Assembly: GCA_004352715.1 (NCBI GenBank) | Contig: SCFE01000110.1 | Location: 1,565,833-1,629,832, forward strand | Direction: 5' to 3' | DNA: 64,000 nt | Origin: Hofstenia miamia | Taxonomy: Eukaryota > Xenacoelomorpha > Acoela | Shown: piece by piece, positions 49,501-61,500 of the stretch | Numbering within the stretch: position 1 is the stretch's first letter | How the letters are laid out: the number at the start of each line of letters is the position of its first letter | The notes under the pieces: model-generated | What the model was told of the DNA's origin: nothing | Seen by the model: the letters and a program-made list of their open reading frames with translations, nothing else | Databases searched by the model: none | Position numbers and translations under genes: made by a program

Positions 49501-52500
49501 AATTTGCTTAATAATTTAATATTAGGTATTAACTGCGTGGCTCAAATGGCATCTAACAAATTGAGTTACATTTTGATTGACCCCTGTACCAGTAGATTTG
49601 AAGAAAATCGACGGTTTCCTACAGAAAGCAGTTCTTTTTTCGGTTTAGGACGTTCTGTCAATCTGTTATGCAGTTCTGAGGTTTGCGACATATAAAGCGA
49701 GTTTTTATGTTGATTTTTTCTTAGGAACACATTAAAGTAGTTCTGGATGGAAATGGGTGTCTCTACCCAATGGGACGAGACGATGCAGTCGATTTAAGAA
49801 CGCCTGCACCTTTGAGTATGTTACCAACTTCAGCAGTTGCCTTAGCTACCCATTACCCTAAGGATAGCATTCAATTTAAAAATAGAATTCTTGTTGGCAT
49901 ATTTGTTACTACAGTATGTATTCATTTTTATTGTTATAGATTTCAGTTCATTTTCGAATTAAAAATTGAATTTTAATGTCTTTCTTTATATACAAAAGTA
50001 ACAAATAACTCGCGTTCAGTAAAATTTTTGTGAATATCTCAATCTCAGTAAAATTTCAGTTTTGAATTTATTAATGTGTTTACTGCCAATGTATCAAACG
50101 TATAAAATTTTATATCGTTTTGTTAATTTTTCAGAGAAATTTGTATTGGTAGCTTTTTATTGACAGCAGTGCCAACAATACCAGAAGTTGAGGTTCTGAA
50201 TTTTCGGATTTCAATCCTACAATTAGAATTTTCGATCCCGGATCTAGTTTCGAAGCTTTTTATAGCAATTATATTGAGCTGTGCTAAACGAGGTTTTCTT
50301 TGGAAAATTTACATATATTGCGAAACAGGAATTGCCAACTATGTTCACTTGGAATAGCAGAAAAGTTCAAGCCAAATCTGTTGAATTATATGTATAACCG
50401 ATAAATGCATCCTGAAATCGGGTTGAATTCACCACAAATACATATTTTGGAATTTGATCAATTTCAATTTAATGTCTTCATTAGAAAAATGTTTTGTTTG
50501 GTGCTAATAACGAAAAAGATTAACAAGGCGAAGTTACAGCATCGAAATCCAAATTATATTCCAATTTTGCGCATATTTTGGGACGCATACGTTTCATGTT
50601 TTTACTTATTTAAAGGAGTGCTCATCATGCAGAATAATTTTTTTTTCAATGAATTAATTTTTTTTAATTTGTATTAACGTTTTGAATAATGTGATTTAAA
50701 TGTTTTTGTGTAGGCCCAACGAATGATGTCAGCGGTTTTGCAGTGTGATTGCAGTGCAGTCTCTCGTCAATTAGCCGAATTGGATCATGAAGCAAGTAAA
50801 ACAACATCAAGAGTTCATGGAATTCTCATGGAAAGATGCGATGGAAACCGAAATATTCTTCATGCTGCTGTCTATCTTTGCAAACCACTGACTTCGTATT
50901 CAGGGAGCAGTGAGTCAAGTTAGTTTTTAGTTTTTTTAATTTAAAAAACTACTGTAATTTTGAATTGCTTATTTACTTTTAATCTGATTCTAGATTCGTC
51001 AAGCGTCAGTGGATCGAACGCCGCTATAACTACTATTGCCCAATCATCTCTTGATTCAATTATCAACGCTACTCCTGTTGGTGACCTTTGTTCTACTGTG
51101 GAATCGCTTATTTCTGCCGCAACATCGCATGCAATTACAAGTTTAGCAGCTAGATCGTATGTACTCCTCTCCTACCAATTTAATAAACATCTTTATAAGT
51201 TCATTTTTATAAATTCAACAATTTGGTGTTTCGCCAAAAACCAATGCGTTGCTTTCAAAAAGTTAATGTAAGCTATTAGAGAAAATAAATGATCAATAAC
51301 ATTACATGATATATTTACTATTGGGATTAAATATTCGGAAGAAATTAATCTGAATTGTGTTTACCCAATATTTTTAGAAATTCTTTGAAATCTATTGTAC
51401 CAATACCAATAGTAGTTAAAGGTTTTAGCAATTCTACCAAATAGCAGTTTCTGAGTTATACATTTGAAAATCTATATCATTATTTGCTGTAATCGTATTA
51501 GCCAAACATTATAGTTTTACTTTGAACAAAATGTTTTAATTTTACATCATGGTCACTAATTAGAACTATTCGCGATGCCACGGTTCGTTCTGTTGATTCC
51601 ACAAGTTCTTCCTCAAGTTCCAGAGATCGTGATCAACCCATCAGTGGCGCCATACCAACAATTAGCTGGCCACCGGATCCTCCGGCTTATGAAGCACTTT
51701 CTGCTATTTGTTAGTAACTTTAACTTAATTTTCTGATATAGGTGATACCAATTACTTGTTTTGGGTTAGACGAATAATTTGTTGGCATTTAATAAGTTTA
51801 TTTAGCTGATCGCTCAATGGATTCCTCAGTGCCTACACCATGCAAACAAGAAGATGTACTAACTACGCCACGCGGCATGACTGACTTCGAGCGCCAGCGC
51901 GCTGCAATGACTATCCTCAGCGACATTGTTAATTGCACTCACTTGGCATCAGTTGAGTTGCTATCTGGAAAAGATGCGCGTGGAATGACACCTTTCATGC
52001 TCGCAATCTCCCTTCGCGCATATGATGCTGCTTTGCATTTACTCAACGCTGCTGAAAAACTTTCACTGATTGAGGGCAGATTGGATATGGTAACAATCAT
52101 TTTACAAATGATTTTTTCATGCGCGATTTATTTATTAATTTTGTTCACTTATTTTTTTAGGATACCTTCATGCGTATGATTTATCCAGCAAACAGTTCGC
52201 ATGCTGATTACAATCCTCTATACATGTTGTGCTGTAATGACAATTGCAGTTTTACTTGGACCGGAGATCTTCATATTAATCAAGATATTTTTGAATGCCG
52301 AACTTGTGGACTTCAAGATACATTGTGCTGTTGCACTGAGTGTGCAAGAACTTGTCATCAAGGTCATGAATGCAAGTAGGTTTCCATGTTATTTTCTTCG
52401 TTGTTATTGTAAAATCAAGGCCTTCATTCATGTTGCAAATAGATTTGATGTTGGGTTACGATATTTGACAATTTATTACAGTAATGCGTGAAATGATTAA

Positions 52501-55500
52501 TGCAAAGTGATATTTCAAAAATGTTTTGCCGTTTTTTAATTTTTTATTTACCAATCGCTCGTTGCAGTTAGGAACAGAGAGCGGCAGCCTCCCCTATCTA
52601 TACAATTATTTTAATGTCATTTTTCGATTCGACAAATTTCTCTCGAAGTTATTTTGTGTTAAGGGCTAAGTTGAGATGCTTTTAATACAACATTTGTAAA
52701 TAGAAGATATTTTAGAATCAAAAAAATATCACCAACAGCATACTGTGATTGTTGGCGTCGTGGTAGATGTTGCGCTTTAAGCGAAGGTAATCAGGTGGCA
52801 CGTTATCAACTTCTGTGCAGTCTGCTTCCAATTACAAATTTGGTTACCATACCTAATGCACGAGGAGAACATCTTTTATTATTTCTTATTCAAACTGTTG
52901 CGCGCCAGGTGTCGGAACAAAGTGGATTCAGTGTTAATAAGTCGACATCTTCAAGAACTGCTAAGCGCGATACTGGTGGGTACTTTCGACTTGTTTAGTT
53001 CTGATTAATGAATTTTAAAGCATTACATTTAGATGTAGAAAGTATGCCTGAACACAATCTTGATCCACCAAAATTTTGTCCTCGTGCTTTAACACGAGTT
53101 CTTCAAGATTGGAATGCTGTGAAGAGCATGATCTGTTCTGGTTTTGAAATTCCCCGCCTAGATTTAGCTGATGACCAACGGGCTTATTTAATGAGTCAAA
53201 CTGGGTCCGCTCGTCTGGATGCATTTGCATTTAAACTGGTTGTCAGATGCAAAGTTGAAGTAAGCTCAGATTACATTTTAACTATAATTTATGATTACGA
53301 ATTTACTCTATTTTTTTGCTCATTTTGCGAGTCACTTAAATTGTGATAAAGATTTTATTAAATAGTACTCTTTTGATGCCAATCCAATACTTTGGAATCT
53401 ATTTAAATAAATTTCTTAATCGCTTGGACAACATCAAATGTTGTTATAGATGCTTTCTTGAATTTCAGTAGATATTTGTAAAATTACTAGTGATAATTCT
53501 TGGCTTTTCCAAATTTGTCTTCTCAGCGATATGTAATGACATTTTAAATTTCGAAAATGCGGCACTTCGAATGTTAAATGTGCGCTCCGTTTTGCGCCAT
53601 CACTAAATGTTCGTTGATTTTTCTAGTCGGTCGCCATGCAATTTCGTGAAAATTTCAGGCATCCAAGTGTTTATTGGCAAACTGCGGAAAATGATGCAAC
53701 TAGAAAAGATTGTAATTGGAAGTTACGGTGTTGTACCAAAAAACGAAATATCTTTTTGAATAACGTGTTTAAATCAGAAGATCGAATATCATTTAGATAA
53801 GTTAATCATATGCTTTCATGTTAAAGCAAACTAACTAAATCTTACGTAGTGCATTTACATATAACCTTCAAAATTATATCAAATTTGCACAAGTTGTTGA
53901 TGACCAATTTCAGATAATTGCTAGTTTCTTGTATAGGTTAGCAGTTATTACATTCACTGAATAAATTCATATTTGATCCAGTAAATTTCATAATTTGTGT
54001 CATTATTCGTATTGAATTGTTATTAAATTTAATGATGTCATGTTTAGATGACGTTTTTGGATACATTATTATCTACTCTTGTGAAAAGAATGGTTAATAC
54101 TGTCGGTGATGAAAAACAAGAGGCCATGAATGTTTCTCGCAGATTCGTACGTGCAATTGCGCGTATTTTTGTAATTCTTAGTCTGGAAACTCAGCAGTCC
54201 AAATCAAAGAGGTAAGAGTTGTTTAGAATTCCATTGTTTTTATTGTTTTTCTTAGCTCAATGGTTTCGGAACCGATTCGCCGCTGTAAAAAAGTATTCCA
54301 AACTCTAATTCACTTCGCCATTGAAGAGTTGATAGAAACCGCCGACGCGCTCATCGCTCCTGTAAGAATGGGCATTGCTCGGCCTACGCGCGCGTTTGCT
54401 ACTTCAGTCACAATAGGAGAAAAACAAGTTGGTTTTTTTATATATTTATGTTGCCACTTACCATTAGTTTTCGAAATGTTAATATATTGTTGTATGATTT
54501 AGATATATTTTACATTTATGTGTACTGACACTGTTTAATCTTTAGGGTAGCGGTGAATTGTTCAATATTGAACCTATGCCTTTACGCTCAACTGATGGTC
54601 CATCTAACTCTATAAACGATGTTTACACTGGCGCCAATAACAGTCGATTCGATCATGATCTTAATTCTACCAACAATGACAACACATTGCAGGTATGTTA
54701 GATTTTTATGAATTAGTTTTATTTTTGTTAAGAACGATCAGAGAGGTGTGATGGATCTGGATGATTCGGGAAATGGAGAAGTCCTTAATATGAGTACGAA
54801 TGAACCAATTGTAAGTTTAGTACTTTAATTTTACATTCGATTTAAATTTTATTCACTTTTGATGAATGCTTATTTGGTCATTTTTACGTTTAGTATTTTT
54901 TGATATTTCACCAAATGATATTTTTCCTTGTTTTTTTTGTTAGCTGCTTCAATGATATTACGATAGTAACTTATTTGCTAACAAAATTATGAAATCAACT
55001 AGAATTCGAAATATATTTTCGTTTATAATTCTTTTTATCTGTGATGAATCCTGTGTTAACTGGAATTAGAAAATAGTGGTGACTTTTATTGCGCAATGCG
55101 TAAATAGAAATTTTATTTATACTTGAAATAACGTGTTCTCATCAAATCATCTGGAGCTGACCAAATAGTCATATGATGTTTTCAGTCTTTGTGTCAACAT
55201 TCATATATTTAACTTGCATTTGTGGCCATTTCATACTTATAAATTGTATAATTTAATTTGGTATGTAGTATGATTAAAGCTCAATTAAATGTGTTTTGAA
55301 AATTCATTGTTGGCATGAAGATAGTTTCAAAGTAAATAGTAGGCTTCGGCTTTACACCGAAAAAATCGAAACGCGGTTTTTACTTAAAGCCGACACCGAA
55401 CCGAGAAAAAATGAAAACCGAATTTTAGCAGAAACAATCGCCTATAATGTTATTTCCCAAAACAATGCACTACTCTTGGAGTAAACGTAAAAATGCTTGC

Positions 55501-58500
55501 CAAATTGAAATGTAATCGTGGTTTACGTAACTAACATCTTACCTAGTGTTATGAAAATATACTTTTGAAAAAATTTGTTTTCTTGTATAACGTTTTCAAA
55601 TACCAATAGTATTTAGCTAAAAAATTTAAAATCAAACCACGGTCTTAGGGAGTAAAACACCAAAACAGCGCATTTTTTGGAAATCTCCGAGTGCTAGTGA
55701 ATAGAATAATGAACTTGCTATATTTTTGACAAGTTAATACCAATTGTTAATTTATTGGCCACGTTTTTAATGCAGTACTGTACTACGCCACCTTGCATGT
55801 TAAGCCGGATATTTACTGCAATTTATCTCTTCACTACACGTATAAACTGAACAATGATTGACATGACTAAATAACTTCTTTTATAGTCCAAGAATTTGTG
55901 CGAAGCAGATGTCGTAAAGGTTAAAAAGAGACTATATAAGAATTGTGATAGCACCATAAACAAAAATTTTAACAAATCACACTAAAAATTAATAAGTATT
56001 AAGGAAACTTAATAGGCGCTTCTGTTTCTGTGTAGGAACGGCTTGCTGCATTGGCTAAATTCTCTTCGGATGGAACCCAATGTATAATAAGGTTTTTCAG
56101 TCTAGCCATAATTGTTGCGAAGATACAGAGTAAGAAGGGTGCACCAAATGTTTTACCAGATTTAAGCCATTACACTAGTGGTCAATTATCCAGAATTATT
56201 GTAGCACCGGGCTCAGCTTTCCATATTACTATAGTAGCCGCCTGCAATTCCAACTGCAAAAAATATGAGCTCTATGCTGAAGTTTGTAAGGGGTATTGCC
56301 ATCCTTCTGCTGTCACTAGTCCTAAGGTAAATTCAGAGGGGTCCGAATACCAAAGTTGAGTAGATAGTGTAGAAAAAACAGTCTTCCAGGGTATCCTAAA
56401 GGGTGATATATGAATTATGGAAGTGACTTTGTGCTAAGTCGAATCGAGGATCAGCGACATTGTATAGAGGTTTCAAAATGTTGAAGGTAGCTATTAGTGG
56501 CCATGAAAACGTAAGGTGGTCTAAAACTCTCTCTCTACACTTTTCGATTATCATACGCAAGGGAATTTCTGCTATTAAGGATAGAGCTTGTTTTCTTTCA
56601 TCTGTAGCAGAGACTACACTTTCTTCAATATTAATATGAAAACCCAAGAACTTCATGTTTGACGCCAATCCTGCGGACTCGTCCACCTGTAAAATTTTGA
56701 TTCCAATCTGTCTTATAGTATTTATCCATTCGTATATAATATTCCAGTCTCTTTTATCGAACACGAGCAAAAAATTATCAATATGCGACCATGAAAAAGA
56801 GCATTTCTGTCTAATTGACTGCAACAAGGCACATGAAAGGAGTTGGCATGGCGCGACCGAATAGCTTAAGCCCATACGAGCACGTTTGAATTGGTATTTA
56901 CTTCCATAGTGAGCTATGAACGCCGTCTTGTAACGATCTTTAATGTATACGCGAATGTTATAAAGGGCATGACGAAGATCTAATTGTATGGCAACATGAT
57001 CTAGAGGTGGCTGATGTCTCGCTGCAACACGCAGGAATTAAGATTTATAGGATATGGTATAATACCTTTGATTACTATGTACTTAACAATATTATATGGT
57101 TATTGAAGTTCAAGACTTTCGAGTTTGCTGTAGCCAAGAAATTAATCAACTATGGAAGGCATTGGCTCTAATAAATGGAATAGGCACTAGTGTAATGCAT
57201 ATGATTAAGAAACTGTTAAAATTGCAACATCATTAATATAAAAAAAATTTGTTACAAACGACGAATATTGTTACAAACGGCGTATATATATGAAAATGAT
57301 TATAAATGACGAATATAAGTTCTGCATAAATTACAAACGGCGAATATATATATATATATACACGATAACTAATAACAAGAATATGGGAGCATATTAATGT
57401 ACATCTAAAATCAGAAATATTTATAAAAATCGAACAACGACCATTAATGTTCTATTAATGTACAAAAGCATATAAATATGAAACCTAAATAGCTGCTTCA
57501 TAATCTGCAATGACAAGATTGAATTTCAGTTGTGCGAATTGTGACTTTATCTCATGCCTTTTTGCCTTGCTCTGCTCAACCTGAGGAAACGAAATTTCAT
57601 TGCAATCGCAGATTGCGATGTCACTTCGTTGAAAATGTCGCGAATCGACGTCCGACCGAATCTTCTTTGACTCTTCGCTTTAATTCACTTTTAACTTTAT
57701 TCACAGCAATTTGCTGATTCACTTTACTGTGATTATGAGGTCGCTAAATGTAACAAGACCGTAACAAAGTAGAAAATTTAAAAAAACTTGATTTCAGTGA
57801 AAAATCTCCACCATAAACAACTCTTTCTGAACACGTTTTCGTCAAGTGGCATTTTAAATATACTGTTATCCCACATGTATAGTCTTTGGCGTATAAATAG
57901 CCACCAAAACTATAATTTGCTATTTCGTCGAGCACGCTCAAGTATTACTAGTTCTTGACTAATTGCAAATGTTAATGTAAATAATCACAAATAATAAAAA
58001 TTAATTGCGCACAATAAATTTATGAAATTTAAATTTTCGAAATATGGTATTTTACGAAACAAATATGTACGAAATTTAGTATTTACGAAATACTATTTTA
58101 CGAAATAAAATATTACGAAATTTAAATTTTACGAAATATACTGCATTACGAAATAATAAAGCACGAGATTTCAGCTTTACGAAAAAATTTATTTACGAAA
58201 TTAAGAAGCTTACCCATTTCTACAGGGGTCCTTCGAAAACATCGTCATCTGTTGAGGGCTGATTTTTTCTTATGGGGTCTCTGAAGAAAAAATTTTTGTC
58301 CAAGAATCCACACGCCCTTCTGCGGGTTCAACGCAATAAGCACTAATATCTAGCTATGTAACCTAAATTAATGCACAAACTTTACAAATGGTTTGCTTGA
58401 AATGTGCAAAAATGTTTGCAACTAGACCTATAAGCCGATGGTGGAAATTCCCAGCATAGTTTATAGCGTTTTATTATATACTCTATCATTTTACTGCACA

Positions 58501-61500
58501 GTGAATTTTTGGACACCTTGTACGATAAAAATGCGGTTTTCTAGAAAAACGTATATTTTTGCCCTACTGTACTTCCCCAGTTTCTCCTTGACAAGTGGAT
58601 AAATATAGCAACGGTTTTAATAAAATACCAGTCTCAGAAATTGTACTGTTGATTGCCAAAATTGGGAGGTGCCTGGTTTAATAAGTAAGCAGTTGTAGTT
58701 TCCCAAGCGCATACCATGCCCTTAAAACTGACTAACATTGTTAAAATATGTTGGAGAACATTGTTTCCTAAAAAGAAATAGCATTTGACTATTGATAGTT
58801 TTTCTCAATCGTACATTTTTCATTATATAGTTATTTTTTAGCTGGATACAATTGCGGAAGAATCCGAAAATGAGCAACCTGAATTGAATATGTTAGATTT
58901 GGGAGAGGACCGTGATGAGATGGAAGAATCAGCTCCAAATCATGGAGTATGTTGTTAATTCATTTATTTTTTATTGTAATGAAGATTTCCTTTTTTCACA
59001 ATGTCATTGTTTAGGCTGATAGCGACATGGAGATAGATCTTTTGGACGACGATAGTGATACATCTAGTGACGTACAATCAGTTGAGATTGCACCTACAAT
59101 TAACGAATCAATGCCTATTCCCGATCATGTATCCCCAAGACCTTCAGCTGTCAATGCCTTTCTTTCAGATGAGGAAGATGTATCTCATTCAGAGGATGGT
59201 GATGAAGATGATGAGTCGGACTCTAGCCAACCTTATGATGGTGTGGTTAGTGGGTCATCTACTAGAAATGTTTCAATGCCGCAATCTATTCAGTGGGCAA
59301 TCGGTGGGCAACCTTTGCCTCNAATGTTGGACGGAAAATTTACAAACTCTTTCCAAAAAAACCCCAAAACTCGATTTAAAAAAAAGAAAATTGACATTTT
59401 CGACAAATGAGNACGATGAGTCGGACTCTAGCCAACCTTATGATGGTGTGGTTAGTGGGTCATCTACTAGAAATGTTTCAATGCCGCAATCTATTCAGTG
59501 GGCAATCGGTGGGCAACCTTTGCCTCCTCCACGGTCGACACTTCAGCAAACACGTTAGTCTAAACAGTTTGTTAATGTTCACGCAGTTTTTGTGCGTAAA
59601 TTTTTAAGTTTTAATAATGAAAGAACAAAATTTCGATTGCTATTTTTTAATATAACTTTTAGAAATTTTAAATATACAAACCTAGTCTTTATGCATTTTG
59701 CTATTTGCGCCAGAGGATTTGATCTTTTTGCACATATATTTTGGTGGTTTTTGCCAAAATTATTTCAAGACTTATTACCTGAAGATTATTTTTTTATAAT
59801 CTGTATCATTCATAATAAGACTGTAAGCAATGTAATATTTTTCTAACATTATCTAATCGATTTGTTCGACACTTGCATTTTTCTCAAACCAATTTCTATT
59901 TTTTTACTTTTTCATAAGTCAAGGGCGAATTGTAGAAACATTTATCATTGCAATGAAGGGTTTTCCTTCGTTTCCATAAAGGTGGCGCTGTCCGTTTGAA
60001 AACAGTCCTGCTTTTAACACTTAAAGAATGTATTGTTTAATAATTACATAAAACTCAATTTTTGACATTTTCCTTCATATAGTGGCAAATTGAAGCTCAT
60101 GTTTTGTCAAATTTTATTTTATTGTTAGAAAAATTAACTTTATTAAGGAATTTAAAATTTCAGTTCTAATTTGTATCTATTTTCATACTTACTACAAATA
60201 ATTAAAATAACTTCACAGAATGTTTAGAAGTAATTTATGTGGATCCCTCATCCATTCGCCGAAATCCAATGAGCAATTCTGGTGTTCAATCAAACACATT
60301 GGAGGCGTGTACAAGTGGGGCGACCAATGTTTCGCTGGCCAAAGGATTTAGTCTTATTATGAGATATCTCGCCGAATTAATCAATTTAGTTACAGAGGAA
60401 GATTTATCAGTTAGCAATTTAGATGCACAAGCAGCAAAACTTTTGGTATTTTTTAATTTTTTAATGTTTGTTTCTTAATTTATGAAAGGAAGTCGTACGT
60501 TTTCAAGTTTATATTTTTAAAATTGAAATCAAAACTCGAATTTCGTTTACAACTGCGCAAGGTATGTCATGTTAAACACATACACACTACACATTTTCTT
60601 CCTATACTTACCTAATATAAGAAAACTCCATTTTCTTGATTTTATTCAGCTTTCTGCTATTTTCAATGTTAATGTATCTCATTTAATAGTGTTAACATGA
60701 TAATTTTGTTACGTATATTCTTCAATGCAATCTTATTTTGAAAAAATTGAATCTTCGATGTTATATTTTAAACCTAGAATGCATAAAATGCATGACATCT
60801 TCCTCTGCATGACATGGTCAGTTGTCCAGTTACAGTAAAGACACGCTTTTGACATCATTATTTTAAACAAATAAAAGTAATATAAATTCAAGGACTATGA
60901 TTGCTACAAATTAAGTTAGTAAAAATCCCACAAGTAATTTTTTGACAAAAGTGTGCACGATTTGGTCGAGTTGTTTTTCTTGCAACAGCAGCAAAGATTT
61001 CGTGCATTTGAAACACAAGCACTTGATTCCACTATTAAGCTTCTTGGTTTGTTTTTTCTTTATTGAATCCTGTAAAGTCGATGATGCTTGTTTTCCCATG
61101 TTCAATGCATTTTCACATAATTTCCTTGAAAGTTCAATTAATTTTTTTCAAAAACAGTACAATTTTTGCAAATTATGAAGGCATTCAAACATGCGATATC
61201 AAGAATATTTCTAAAGACATTTGTAGATTACTGATTATGTCCTTGATTATGTCTTTTGAAAAATATGTCTTTATATGTTAAATATGTTTAAACATATGTC
61301 TTTGTTTAAACATAAAATTCGCATCCCTGATTATGACGCACCCATATTAACCGTTACACTTTCAAATGCACGTTTTGATAGCGAATTCCTACGCAAATTG
61401 GATTTATATATAAATTGAAATGAGCACACTTTCTTCACAGTAAATTTGTTTTACTTTTTATTATTTTGTTGCAAATCAAGTTTAAATGTTTTCATTAGCG

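Noticed and set aside
53640-53760. Kinase-like phrase [12 protein letters not shown] resembling a cyclin-dependent kinase N-terminus in UBR5 intron 22
   Set aside because: Only about 12 residues fit, stops follow at once and there are no exon boundaries. Chance or an unrecoverable remnant.
56039-56096. [11 protein letters not shown] segment after GTGTAG as an extra UBR5 exon
   Set aside because: Its donor would leave two nucleotides, which puts exon 27 out of frame. No matching segment in known UBR5.
58021-58202. CRISPR array
   Set aside because: Eukaryotic context, repeat of 8 bp and spacers of 7-9 bp; neither size nor setting fits.
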